Both the position numbers and the translations under genes were made by a program. Below are positions 41,981 to 51,850 of a stretch of 64,000 bases of DNA, one piece after another; the stretch's first letter is position 1, and each line of letters begins with the position of its first letter. Origin of the DNA: Clostridium sp. AT4 (lineage in GTDB: Bacteria; Bacillota; Clostridia; Lachnospirales; Lachnospiraceae). The notes beneath the pieces were generated by a model, which saw only the letters and a list, made by a program, of their open reading frames with translations, was not told the DNA's origin and searched no databases. Location of the stretch: NCBI RefSeq assembly GCF_001517625.2, contig NZ_LN999828.1, forward strand, positions 248,001 to 312,000, given 5' to 3'.

Positions 41981-43399
41981 ATGGCAAAATACACCAAAAG
42001 GAGAGATAAAAGAGGGTATGAGTGGAAGTCTGCTTATCGGGAGAAAGAAGCCCTTATGTTGGAGAGGGGATACCCGGAAGTAAGTCCTCATGATTTCGAT
42101 CGGGAGTTGTTTCCGGCTGGCAGTCTCCAGCAAGAGCCGGAGGACGGAAAAGGTAATATTATAGCGACACAGATTAGACCGTCTGGCAAAGGAAGAACCC
42201 GGCAGTGGGTAATTGATGATAGTCTGAAAATGCTGGATAAGGTCATAGGAGATAGGTTTGGGCTGATACCGCCTATTAGTGTTTACGGAAAGTCACACAC
42301 GAAAGAGAGCGCTCATGAGCTGTTTGCGGTGGTGGTGGACGTGGATTAGGTAGGCAAACAGCAGTTAAAGAACCTGTTGAAGCAGTTTGGGAATGGTGTG
42401 CAGCTTCGTCCGACTTATCTTGTCAGCGCCGGCGAGGGGGTACATCTTTACTATTTCTTGCAGGAGCCGGTTCAGTTGTATCGAAACCGGGAAGAAGTGC
42501 TTGCGGAGCTGAAAGAAGCCTTTATCCGGCGGCTATGGAATGATACCAGCTCTATCCGTCCGGACAGCCCGGATATAACCGGAATTTATCAAGGTTTCCG
42601 GTGTGTGGGGAGTCAGTCGAAGCTGGGTGCAGACTTCCCAGTAAAAGCCTATAAGCTGTCAGAGAACCGTTACACGCTGGAGGACATAAAAGCCAGCATA
42701 CCGAGCTGTAAGGTAGACCTTGCTCCGTTGTACGAGAAGCCGAGAAGAAAAAGTACCGTTACGCTGGAAGAAGCAAAGGAGCTGTACCCGGAATGGTATG
42801 AGAAGCGGATCGTGCAGGGAGAGCCGAAGCAGAAAAGTAAGAAGCAGGGCGGTACGTGGGTATGTAACGAAGCTTTATATGAGTGGTGGAAACGGAAAAT
42901 AACCGAGGAAGTGAAAGCCGGAGGGCGTTACTTTTCTATTATGGCGTTGTGCTCTTATGGCTTGAAGTGTGGCATATCCGAGCAGAAGATACGGAGAGAC
43001 GCCTATGCGTTCCTGGACCATTTAGAGAGCCTTACCGAGGACGAGGACAACCATTTCAGCCGGGCAGATGTGAAAGACGCTCTTCGGGCATTGAAAGGGG
43101 ACAGAAAAAGGCTGTCAACGATAGCAAGCCGGGAATGGATAGAGGACAACACAAAGGTTACGATACCAGCAAATAAGCGGAATTACAGAAAGCAAAAAGA
43201 CCATGTAAAGGTTATGAATACTATGAAAGCTTTAAAAAAGCAGTTAGGAGAAGAAGTAAAAGAGGGTAGACCAAAAGGGAGTGGAACAGCGGAGCAGACA
43301 GTCAGAGAATGGCAGGAGAGCCACCCAGCAGGAAAGAAAGCGGACTGCATTCGAGAGACAGGATTGAGCAAGCCCACCGTTTACAAGTGGTGGAAGTAG
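41981..43399 (+). pseudogene. Rep gene with premature stop (unit 2)
   Basis: The 473-codon frame keeps the natural end (VYKWWK, stop at 43397-43399) but codon 123 is TAG: GTGGATTAGGTAGGC, where unit 1 has GTGGATTATGTAGGC. The stop falls directly after the DxD motif of the primase-like domain, so the product would be inactive unless restart or suppression occurs. Other changes (SSGKG to SAGEG at the His-motif loop) also hit conserved positions. Confidence 0.82.
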
Positions 43400-43556
43400 G
43401 GCATACTTGAAATGCCGAAAGGCATATGCTATAATGCCAGTAGGCAAGAAAGACGAAAGTGCTCATTGTGGCACGCAAAAAGCCCCGGAGGTCGCAACTC
43501 CGGGGCTTTTCTATTCCGTTGTGGCAAGGTGGCTTATTCCTTAGGCTGGCTACCGC

Positions 43557-43643
43557 CTATTTATCTCCGTCCAGCCATTTGCAGATGTAGTAGGCGACTA
43601 CACTTGCCAAGACAGAGAGTATGAAAGACGAAAATATACTCAT
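43557..43643 (-). CDS. 28-residue membrane peptide (unit 2)
   Basis: MSIFSSFILSVLASVVAY then YICKWLDGDK; one Leu-to-Ile change from unit 1. Ribosome binding site conserved. Confidence 0.58.
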   Translation of the reverse strand: MSIFSSFILSVLASVVAYYICKWLDGDK

Positions 43644-44255
43644 GGTGGCACACCCCCTTTCTGTACCTGTATAGGGGCGGCAGCGTCGCTCATCATACCA
43701 TAGTGGTAGAAATGCCACAAGAAGCCATTTCCCCTTGTTTATTATCAAAGCCATAAGGAAAAGAGTGCCAAGGGCGGTCATAGACCGCAGCGTTCACCCT
43801 TGACACTCTTTTTTGTTGGCTATAATGCCGGAGGGGAAAACGGCTGTCCGTCCGTTCCGTTACTTCCCCCTGTGCTTCATTGTCCGTTCCGGCGGAAGAA
43901 AGTAAAGGGTGGTCTGCGACCATTTTTTATCTGCTGTACTCGCTGATCGGCAAGCCGAAGCTCATACTGCAGATAAAAAACAAGCCCTTGACTTTCTTCC
44001 ACCTACACTTCCAAAGTCGCCCAAGAGGAAGTAAGCTCCACTATATTCTTGGCAGAATATACGCACGAATATATCCGCTTGATATAGGGTGTCTATCATG
44101 CTATAATATGTGTAGCGGATATATTGCAAGTTCCCTAAAGTGTTACCACTTTAGAACTTGTGAGGGTGGCAAGCCCCCCTTCAATCCCCCTTTTTAGAGA
44201 GCCGAAAGGCTCATAATTTGACGGTGGTAGCACCGAAGAAAGAGAGGTCAAAGGC

Positions 44256-44417
44256 ATGAAAAAAGAAATGGATAAAATTCAGTTTGAGTACAGATACGAG
44301 GTGCAGGAGCTGATGAAAGTAATTGATAAATATGTAAAACAGAACCCGGCAGAAAAGGAAAATAAGACGCTGGAGCGTTTCTTTGACTTACTTGATGTCA
44401 TGGATATGGAGTGGTAA
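44256..44417 (+). CDS. 53-residue helical protein before mobC (unit 2)
   Basis: Identical to the unit 1 protein at 39234-39395. The promoter and oriT-like region precedes it at 44079-44197. Confidence 0.63.
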   Translation: MKKEMDKIQFEYRYEVQELMKVIDKYVKQNPAEKENKTLERFFDLLDVMDMEW

Positions 44418-44421
44418 GGGC

Positions 44422-44742
44422 ATGAACAAGACAAGACCAAAGCAGTTATCATTCCGAGTAAGTGAAGAAGAATACCAGCAGTTGCAGGAGAAGATTTCAG
44501 AGAGTGGAAAGAACCAGCAGGAGTATATCCTTTCCTGTGTGCTGGAGAAGCAGATCGTGAATACGGACGGTATCAAAGAACTTATCCCGGAACTGAAACG
44601 GATAGGGAACAACCTCAACCAAATAGCAAAGAGGTGTAATGAAGGGGGAATGTTGCCGAGTGAAGCGGAAGTGCGGAAGCATGGAGAGGAGCTGAACAAA
44701 GTATGGCAGTCATTAAGGCGGTATCTTCAAAGGCGGGCATAG
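44422..44742 (+). CDS. mobC: MobC relaxosome protein (unit 2)
   Basis: Same protein as in unit 1; one silent change (GAG to GAA). Overlaps mobA by 40 bp. Confidence 0.9.
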   Translation: MNKTRPKQLSFRVSEEEYQQLQEKISESGKNQQEYILSCVLEKQIVNTDGIKELIPELKRIGNNLNQIAKRCNEGGMLPSEAEVRKHGEELNKVWQSLRRYLQRRA

Positions 44743-45812
44743 GGCACGCCATAGATTATGTGACGAAAAAAGAAAAGACAGAGGAGAAGCTTGTCAGTGG
44801 TCTGCATTGTGAGCCGGAGACGGTCAAGGAGGAAATGCAAGCCACAAAGGAGCTGTGGGGCAAGACGGACGGAAGAACCTATAAGCATTATGTGCAATCC
44901 TACCATAAGAACGAGGAAATAACCCCGGAGCAGGCTCACAAGAACGCTGTCGAGCTGGCAGAGCATACAAAGGCATGGAAAGGGCATGAAGTTCTGATAG
45001 CCACGCATATAGACAAGGGGCATATACACACGCACTTTATTGTCAATTCCGTAAATTATGAGAACGGTCATAAGCTCCAATGGAGTAAGCACGACCTTAA
45101 AGACTTAAAGGAACGGTGCAACGAGCAGAGCTGGGAACAGGGCTTGCATGTGCCGGAGAAAGGAAAGACATTTGCTGGAGAAGTCCGGGAAGAAACGGTG
45201 GGATGGAGCAAAGACACCTACCAGCTTTTGAAACAGGCAGAGCAGGGAAAGGTCAAAAGCTATGTGCAGGATATTGCCCTTGCGGTGCTGGATTGTAAGG
45301 AAACAGCGACCAGCCGGGAAACCTTTATCCGGCTGATGAATGAAAGAGGGTACGGGGTGGACTGGCAGGACAGCCACAAGTACATCACATATACCGACTT
45401 AGCCAGGGAACAGGCAGGAGAAAAGGCTTGTAAAATCAGGGATAACAAGCTGGAAAAATACTACAATATGGATTTTGGAAAGGAGAGTATGGAGCATGAG
45501 TTTGAGAGAAATGCACGAACAGCAGAAGCAGAGCAGTCCAAGAGAGCAGCTTCAAGAGTTAAACCGACAGAGCCGGACAGAGCTGGAAAACAGTCTGCTC
45601 AAAGAAGCGTTGGCGATGTCGAGCGAGAACTGCGAGGAATTGATGAAGCAGTCAAATCAAGAACAAGTGAGGGCAGAGCAGAACAGGCAGAGAGACGCAG
45701 AGCAGAACAGGAAGCTCATCAGCGAGCTGAAGCAGAGCGTAGAGCTGCTGAAGAACAGCAACGAATTGCTTCAAGACGCTATATCGGGCGAGATTGGGAG
45801 CCTGAAAGATGA
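44703..45812 (+). CDS. mobA: MobA relaxase (unit 2)
   Basis: Full-length relaxase with the HIDKGHIHTHF triad intact. Differs from unit 1 by few substitutions (SYHKNEE for SYHEDEE, VGWSK for VAWSK). Confidence 0.92.
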   Translation: MAVIKAVSSKAGIGHAIDYVTKKEKTEEKLVSGLHCEPETVKEEMQATKELWGKTDGRTYKHYVQSYHKNEEITPEQAHKNAVELAEHTKAWKGHEVLIATHIDKGHIHTHFIVNSVNYENGHKLQWSKHDLKDLKERCNEQSWEQGLHVPEKGKTFAGEVREETVGWSKDTYQLLKQAEQGKVKSYVQDIALAVLDCKETATSRETFIRLMNERGYGVDWQDSHKYITYTDLAREQAGEKACKIRDNKLEKYYNMDFGKESMEHEFERNARTAEAEQSKRAASRVKPTEPDRAGKQSAQRSVGDVERELRGIDEAVKSRTSEGRAEQAERRRAEQEAHQRAEAERRAAEEQQRIASRRYIGRDWEPER

Positions 45813-46068
45813 GGTTAAGGAAAACACCGTCCAAGAGGTTAGAAAGGCGTTACAGGCGAATATAGAGGCTATACAGAGGGCTACAAAGCTTCTTGAGAAG
45901 CAGTCTGATACACTTACGAGCGTGATGAAGCAGAAGATCCGGGAGCTTGAGGAAAGTAAGAACAGTTTTTTTAGATATGAGGGCTTGAAGTTGTACCTGT
46001 TTTGGGGCGGTATGGTCTGCAATATTTTAGTGTTTCTTATGCTGTTGTATGGTATGATTAGTAAGTAA
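45496..46068 (+). CDS. MobB-like coiled-coil membrane protein (unit 2)
   Basis: Same as unit 1 with small C-terminal changes (IRELEESKNSFFRYEG, YGMISK). Overlaps mobA by 317 bp in another frame. Confidence 0.75.
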   Translation: MSLREMHEQQKQSSPREQLQELNRQSRTELENSLLKEALAMSSENCEELMKQSNQEQVRAEQNRQRDAEQNRKLISELKQSVELLKNSNELLQDAISGEIGSLKDEVKENTVQEVRKALQANIEAIQRATKLLEKQSDTLTSVMKQKIRELEESKNSFFRYEGLKLYLFWGGMVCNILVFLMLLYGMISK

Positions 46069-46106
46069 AAAGAAATCGATAAATTAGAATTTTAAAAAGG
46101 AGTGTG

Positions 46107-46217
46107 ATGACCATGATTTTTGATTTTGAGCCTTGGCAATTAGATATTGATATTGACTTAACTAAACAATTATATAGAAGTTGTAAAGGAGACTTTGTAT
46201 GGGTAGAAAAGAAATAA
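46107..46217 (+). CDS. Leader ORF overlapping lnu, copy 3
   Basis: Identical to the other leader copies. Confidence 0.42.
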   Translation: MTMIFDFEPWQLDIDIDLTKQLYRSCKGDFVWVEKK

Positions 46218-46690
46218 CAACAAAAGAAGATTTAATGAAAGTAATAGAATTATTCGAAAATACTGGAATTACATACTGGTTGGATGGCGGATGGGGTGTA
46301 GATATTTTAGCTGGTAAACAAACAAGAATTCATAGAGATATAGATATAAATTTTGATGCTCAACATACGGAAAAATTGTTAAATGTGCTTTTGAATCTGG
46401 GCTATAAAATTGATACAGACTGGAAACCGGTTAGAATAGAGTTATATAGTGATGAACTTGGTTACTTAGACATTCACCCGTTCGTTTTAAATGAGGACGG
46501 AACTTCAAAACAAGCTGATTTAGAGGGTGGATGGTATGAGTTTGAAAAAGATTACTTTGGTAGTGTTTTTTTTGAAGGCAAAACAATTCCTTGTATATCT
46601 TTAAAAGGCCAAAAAGTTTTCCATTCAGGTTATGAATTAAGAGATAAAGATAAGCATGATATTTCAATTCTTGAAAGTTTATCAAAATAA
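46199..46690 (+). CDS. Lincosamide nucleotidyltransferase, copy 3
   Basis: Protein identical to copies 1, 2 and 4. Joins units 2 and 3. Confidence 0.88.
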   Translation: MGRKEITTKEDLMKVIELFENTGITYWLDGGWGVDILAGKQTRIHRDIDINFDAQHTEKLLNVLLNLGYKIDTDWKPVRIELYSDELGYLDIHPFVLNEDGTSKQADLEGGWYEFEKDYFGSVFFEGKTIPCISLKGQKVFHSGYELRDKDKHDISILESLSK

Positions 46691-46754
46691 CATCGCTGTA
46701 ATTTCTAAGATAAATTGCAGTTTGTCGGTACGAAGAAAAAGGTGCAAAAATGTA

Positions 46755-46999
46755 TTGATAAGATTAGCGGTCAAGGCGAGAGGGAGTGAGGTGTAGATAT
46801 TGACATCAAAAAGGCACTCCCTTATACTTGAGAGAAAAAGGTAAAAAAAACTCATTGATAAGACTAGAGGTCAAGGCGAGAGGGAGCGAGGTGCAGATAT
46901 TGACACTCAAAAGGCACTCCCTTATACTTGACGGAAAAAGGTAAAAAAAACTCATTGATAAGATTAGCGGTCAAGGCGAGAGGGAGTGAGGTGCAAAAG
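46755..46999 (+). repeat. 100-bp promoter repeats upstream of rep (unit 3)
   Basis: Repeat starts at 46755, 46855 and 46955. The second repeat has a few substitutions (GACTAGAGGTC for GATTAGCGGTC) but keeps TTGACA and TATACT. Confidence 0.7.
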
Positions 47000-47002
47000 A
47001 CT

Positions 47003-48421
47003 ATGGCAAAATACACCAAAAGGAGAGATAAAAGAGGGTATGAGTGGAAGTCTGCTTATCGGGAGAAAGAAGCCCTTATGTTGGAGAGGGGATACCCGGA
47101 AGTAAGTCCTCATGATTTCTATCGGGAGTTGTTTCCGGCTGGCAGTCTCCAGCAAGAGCCGGAGGACGGAAAAGGCAATATTATAGCGACACAGATTAGA
47201 CCGCCCGGCAAAGGAAGAACCCGGCAGTGGGTAATTGATGATAGTTTGAAAATGCTGGATAAGGTCATAGGAGATAGGTTTGGGCTGATACCGCCTATTA
47301 GTTTTTACGGAAAGTCACACACGAAAGAGAACGCTCATGAGCTGTTTGCGGTGGTGGTGGACGTGGATTATGTAGGCAAACAGCAGTTAAAGAACCTGTT
47401 GAAGCAGTTTGGGAATGGTGTGCAGCTTCGTCCGACTTATCTTGTCAGCTCCGGCAAGGGGGTACATCTTTACTATTTCTTGCAGGAGCCGGTTCAGTTG
47501 TATCGAAACCGGGAAGAAGTGCTTGCGGAGCTGAAAGAAGCCTTTATCCGACGGCTATGGAATGATATCAGCTCTATCCGTCCGGAGAGCCAGGATATAA
47601 CGGGAGTATATAAAGGTTTCCGAAGTGTGGGGAGTCAGTCGAAGCTGGGTGCAGATTTCTCAGTAAAAGCCTATAAGCTGTCTGAGAACCGTTACACGCT
47701 GGAGGACATAAAAGCCAGCATACCGAGCTGTAAGGTAGACCTGGCTCCGTTGTACGATAAGACGAGAAGAAAAAGCAGCGTTACGCTCGACGAAGCAAAG
47801 GAGCTGTACCCGGAATGGTATGAGAAGCGGATCGTGCAGGGAGAGCCGAAGCAGAAAAGTAAGAAGCAGGGCGGTACGTGGGTATGTAACGCAGCATTTC
47901 ATGAGTGGCGGAAACGGAAAATAACCGAGGAAGTGAAAGCCGGAGGGCGTTACTTTTCTATTATGGCGTTGTGCTCTTATGGCTTGAAGTGTGGCATATC
48001 TGAGCAGAAGATACGGAGAGACGCCTATGCGTTCCTGGACCATTTAGAGAGCCTTACCGAGGACGAGGACAACCATTTCAGCCGGGCAGATGTGAAAGTC
48101 GCTCTTCGGGCATTGTTACGGGACAGTAAAAGGCTCTAAAAGAAAGCAAGCCGGGATTGGATAGAGGACAACACTAAGGTTACGATACCAGCTAATAAGC
48201 GGAATTACACAAAGCAAAAAGACCACGTCAAGGTTATACATACTATGAACGCTTTAAAAAAGCAGTTAGGAGAAGAAGTGAAAGTGGGGAGAACAAACGG
48301 GAGGGGAACAGCGGAGCAGATAGTCAGAGAAATGCAGGTGAGCCACCCAGCAGGAAAGAAAGCGGACTGCATTCGAGAGACAGGATTGAGCAAGCCCACC
48401 GTTTACAAGTGGTGGAAGTAG
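47003..48421 (+). pseudogene. Rep gene with multiple lesions (unit 3)
   Basis: Frame is open to a TAA at 48137-48139 (AGGCTCTAAAAG, where units 1 and 2 read AGGCTGTCAACG), truncating the protein to 378 residues and removing the C-terminal helix-turn-helix. Many further substitutions flank the stop. The original stop position (48419-48421) is still present. Confidence 0.8.
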
Positions 48422-48578
48422 GGCATACTTGATACGCAGAAAAGCATATGCTATAGCGCCAGTAGGCATGCCCGACGAAAGTGCTCATTGTTGCACGCAA
48501 AAAGCCCCGGAGGTCGCAACTCCGGTGCTTTTCTATTCCGATGTGCCACGGTGGCTTATTCCTTAGGCTGGCTCCTGC

Positions 48579-48665
48579 ATATTTCTCGCCGTCCAGCCAT
48601 TTGCCGACGTAGTAGGCGACTACTCTTTCCTAGACAGAGCGTACGAAACACCAAACTATACTCAT
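48579..48665 (-). pseudogene. Broken 28-residue membrane peptide (unit 3)
   Basis: Corresponds to the small peptide gene of units 1 and 2, but substitutions change the helix (MSIVWCFVRSV) and introduce a stop after 11 codons. Confidence 0.6.
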
Positions 48666-49277
48666 GGTGTCAGACCCCCTCTCTGTCCCTGTATAGGGGT
48701 GGTACCGTCGCTCATTATACCATAGTGGCAGACATGCCACCAGAAGCCATTTCCCCTTGTTTATTATCAAAGCCACAAGGAAATGAGTGCCAACGGCGGT
48801 CATAGACCGCAGCGTTTACCCTTGATACTCTTTTTTGTTGTCTATAATGCCGGAGGGGAAAACGTCTGTCCGTCCGTTCCGTTACTTCCCCCTGTGCTTC
48901 ATTGCCCGTTCCGGCGGAAGAAAGTAAAGGGTGGTCTGCGACCCTTTTTTATCTGCTGCACTCGCTGATCGGCAAGACGAAGCTCAAACTGCTGATAAAA
49001 AACAAGCCCTTGACTTTCTTCCACCTACACTTCCAAAGTCGCCCAAGAGGAAGTAAGCTCCACTATATTCTTTTCATAATATACTCACTAATATATCCGC
49101 TTTATATAGGGTGTCTATCATGCTATAATATGTGTAGCGGATATATTGCAAGTTCCCTAAAGTGTTACCACTTTAGAACTTGTGAGGGTGGCAAGCCCCC
49201 CTTCAATCCCCCTTTTTAGAGAGCCGAAAGGCTCATAATTTGACGGTGGTAGCACCGAAGAAAGAGAGGTCAAAGGC

Positions 49278-49439
49278 ATGAAAAAAGAAATGGATAAAAT
49301 TCAGTTTGAGTACAGATACGAGGTGCAGGAGCTGATGAAAGTAATTGATAAATATGTAAAACAGAACCCGGCAGAAAAGGAAAATAAGACGCTGGAGCGT
49401 TTCTTTGACTTACTTGATGTCATGGATATGGAGTGGTAA
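49278..49439 (+). CDS. 53-residue helical protein before mobC (unit 3)
   Basis: Identical to the unit 1 and 2 proteins. Confidence 0.63.
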   Translation: MKKEMDKIQFEYRYEVQELMKVIDKYVKQNPAEKENKTLERFFDLLDVMDMEW

Positions 49440-49443
49440 GGGC

Positions 49444-49764
49444 ATGAACAAGACAAGACCAAAGCAGTTATCATTCCGAGTAAGTGAAGAAGAATACCAG
49501 CAGTTGCAGGAGAAGATTTCAGAGAGTGGAAAGAACCAGCAGGAGTATATCCTTTCCTGTGTGCTGGAGAAGCAGATCGTGAATACGGACGGTATCAAAG
49601 AACTTATCCCGGAACTGAAACGGATAGGGAACAACCTCAACCAAATAGCAAAGAGGTGTAATGAGGGGGGAATGTTGCCGAGTGAAGCGGAAGTGCGGAA
49701 GCATGGAGAGGAGCTGAACAAAGTATGGCAGTCATTAAGGCGGTATCTTCAAAGGCGGGCATAG
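49444..49764 (+). CDS. mobC: MobC relaxosome protein (unit 3)
   Basis: Identical to unit 1. Intact even though mobA downstream is broken. Confidence 0.9.
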   Translation: MNKTRPKQLSFRVSEEEYQQLQEKISESGKNQQEYILSCVLEKQIVNTDGIKELIPELKRIGNNLNQIAKRCNEGGMLPSEAEVRKHGEELNKVWQSLRRYLQRRA

Positions 49765-50834
49765 GGCACGCAATAGATTATGTGACGAAAAAAGAAAAGA
49801 CAGAGGAGAAGCTTGTCAGCGGTCTGCATTGTGAGCCGGAGACGGTCAAGGAGGAAATGCAAGCCACAAAGGAGCTGTGGGGCAAGACGGACGGAAGAAC
49901 CTATAAGCATTATGTGCAATCCTACCATGAGGACGCGGAAATAACACCGGAGCAGGCCCACAAGAACGCTGTCGCGCTGGCGGAGCATATGAAGGCATGG
50001 TGAGGGCATGCAGTTCTGATGGACACGAACATAGAAAAGGGGCATATACATACGCAACTTAGTGTCAATGACGTTAACTAAGAGAACGCTCCTAGGCTCC
50101 AATGGAGTAAGAACGTCCTTAACGACTTACAGGAACGGTGCCACGAGCAGAGCTGGGAACAGGGCTTGCATGTGCCGGAGAAAGGAAAGACATTTGCTGG
50201 AGAAGTCCGGGAAGAAACGGTGGCATGGAGCAAAGACACCTACCAGCTTTTGAAACAGGCAGAGCAGGGAAAGGTCAAAAGCTATGTGCAGGATATTGCC
50301 CTTGCGGTGCTGGATTGTAAGGAAACAGCGACCAGCCGGGAAACCTTTATCCGGCTGATGAATGAAAGAGGGTACGGGGTGGACTGGCAGGACAGCCACA
50401 AGTACATCACATATACCGACTTAGCCAGGGAACAGGCAGGAGAAAAGGCTTGTAAAATCAGGGATAACAAGCTGGAAAAATACTACAATATGGATTTTGG
50501 AAAGGAGAGTATGGAGCATGAGTTTGAGAGAAATGCACGAACAGCAGAAGCAGAGCAGTCCAAGAGAGCAGCTTCAAGAGTTAAACCGACAGAGCCGGAC
50601 AGAGCTGGAAAACAGTCTGCTCAAAGAAGCGTTGGCGATGTCGAGCGAGAACTGCGAGGAATTGATGAAGCAGTCAAATCAAGAACAAGTGAGGGCAGAG
50701 CAGAACAGGCAGAGAGACGCAGAGCAGAACAGGAAGCTCATCAGCGAGCTGAAGCAGAGCGTAGAGCTGCTGAAGAACAGCAACGAATTGCTTCAAGACG
50801 CTATATCGGGCGAGATTGGGAGCCTGAAAGATGA
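49725..50834 (+). pseudogene. mobA: mobA with clustered lesions (unit 3)
   Basis: Identical to the other units for about 80 codons, then a stop (GCATGGTGAGGG at about 50,000; the others read GCATGGAAAGGG) and roughly 30 substitutions within 150 bp. These destroy the histidine triad (CATATACACACGCAC becomes CATATACATACGCAA) and add another stop. From about 50,160 the sequence is again intact. Confidence 0.82.
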
Positions 50835-51090
50835 GGTTAAGGAAAACACCGTCCAAGAGGTTAGAAAGGCGTTACAGGCGAATATAGAGGCTATACAGAG
50901 GGCTACAAAGCTTCTTGAGAAGCAGTCTGATACACTTACGAGCGTGATGAAGCAGAAGATCCGGGAGCTTGAGGAAAGTAAGAACAGTTTTTTTAGATAT
51001 GAGGGCTTGAAGTTGTACCTGTTTTGGGGCGGTATGGTCTGCAATATTTTAGTGTTTCTTATGCTGTTGTATGGTATGATTAGTAAGTAA
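50518..51090 (+). CDS. MobB-like coiled-coil membrane protein (unit 3)
   Basis: Identical to the unit 2 version; lies in the undamaged 3' part of mobA. Confidence 0.73.
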   Translation: MSLREMHEQQKQSSPREQLQELNRQSRTELENSLLKEALAMSSENCEELMKQSNQEQVRAEQNRQRDAEQNRKLISELKQSVELLKNSNELLQDAISGEIGSLKDEVKENTVQEVRKALQANIEAIQRATKLLEKQSDTLTSVMKQKIRELEESKNSFFRYEGLKLYLFWGGMVCNILVFLMLLYGMISK

Positions 51091-51128
51091 AAAGAAATCG
51101 ACAAATTTGAATTTTAAAAAGGAGTGTG

Positions 51129-51239
51129 ATGACCATGATTTTTGATTTTGAGCCTTGGCAATTAGATATTGATATTGACTTAACTAAACAATTATATAGA
51201 AGTTGTAAAGGAGACTTTGTATGGGTAGAAAAGAAATAA
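51129..51239 (+). CDS. Leader ORF overlapping lnu, copy 4
   Basis: Identical to the other leader copies. Its upstream tract is a hybrid: plasmid-type GAAATCG followed by the copy 1-type ACAAATTTG. Confidence 0.42.
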   Translation: MTMIFDFEPWQLDIDIDLTKQLYRSCKGDFVWVEKK

Positions 51240-51712
51240 CAACAAAAGAAGATTTAATGAAAGTAATAGAATTATTCGAAAATACTGGAATTACATACTG
51301 GTTGGATGGCGGATGGGGTGTAGATATTTTAGCTGGTAAACAAACAAGAATTCATAGAGATATAGATATAAATTTTGATGCTCAACATACGGAAAAATTG
51401 TTAAATGTGCTTTTGAATCTGGGCTATAAAATTGATACAGACTGGAAACCGGTTAGAATAGAGTTATATAGTGATGAACTTGGTTACTTAGACATTCACC
51501 CGTTCGTTTTAAATGAGGACGGAACTTCAAAACAAGCTGATTTAGAGGGTGGATGGTATGAGTTTGAAAAAGATTACTTTGGTAGTGTTTTTTTTGAAGG
51601 CAAAACAATTCCTTGTATATCTTTAAAAGGCCAAAAAGTTTTCCATTCAGGTTATGAATTAAGAGATAAAGATAAGCATGATATTTCAATTCTTGAAAGT
51701 TTATCAAAATAA
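51221..51712 (+). CDS. Lincosamide nucleotidyltransferase, copy 4
   Basis: Protein identical to copies 1-3. This is the right-hand junction of the array: the match to the other units ends about 36 bp after the stop codon (GCAGTTTG), where element 1 sequence resumes (GAGAATTGAAAA). Confidence 0.88.
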   Translation: MGRKEITTKEDLMKVIELFENTGITYWLDGGWGVDILAGKQTRIHRDIDINFDAQHTEKLLNVLLNLGYKIDTDWKPVRIELYSDELGYLDIHPFVLNEDGTSKQADLEGGWYEFEKDYFGSVFFEGKTIPCISLKGQKVFHSGYELRDKDKHDISILESLSK

Positions 51713-51791
51713 CATCGCTGTAATTTCTAAGATAAATTGCAGTTTGGAGAATTGAAAAAAACGGAATTTACCTATTAAGACATATAAATTC

Positions 51792-51846
51792 TTGACAATA
51801 AAGCTCCTATATAGTATGTTTTTAATAAACTACTATATAGGAGCTT
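51792..51846 (+). promoter_or_regulatory. Operator/promoter of the MarR-radical SAM operon
   Basis: TTGACA (51792-51797) is followed by a perfect 16-bp inverted repeat, AAGCTCCTATATAGTA (51801-51816) and its complement (51831-51846). The repeat covers the -10 region, and its right arm contains the AGGAGC ribosome binding site of marR. MarR binding would block the promoter; in RNA the same repeat could hide the ribosome binding site. Confidence 0.8.
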
Positions 51847-51850
51847 TTGT

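Larger units (their letters stand above)
41177..46198 (+). repeat. Tandem unit 2 (5,022 bp)
   Basis: Second direct repeat, colinear with unit 1 without length change. Scattered substitutions only; rep has a premature stop, all mob genes are intact. Confidence 0.9.
46199..51220 (+). repeat. Tandem unit 3 (5,022 bp) with substitution-rich patches
   Basis: Same length as units 1 and 2 with no net indel. It carries dense patches of base substitutions (about 47,560-47,910, 48,100-48,740 and 49,920-50,150) between stretches that match the other units. The patches introduce stops in rep, the small peptide and mobA. Confidence 0.88.

Noticed and set aside
47560-50150. Diversity-generating retroelement acting on unit 3
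   Set aside because: Substitutions hit C, T and G as well as A, they fall in rep, mobA and non-coding DNA, and there is no reverse transcriptase in the window.
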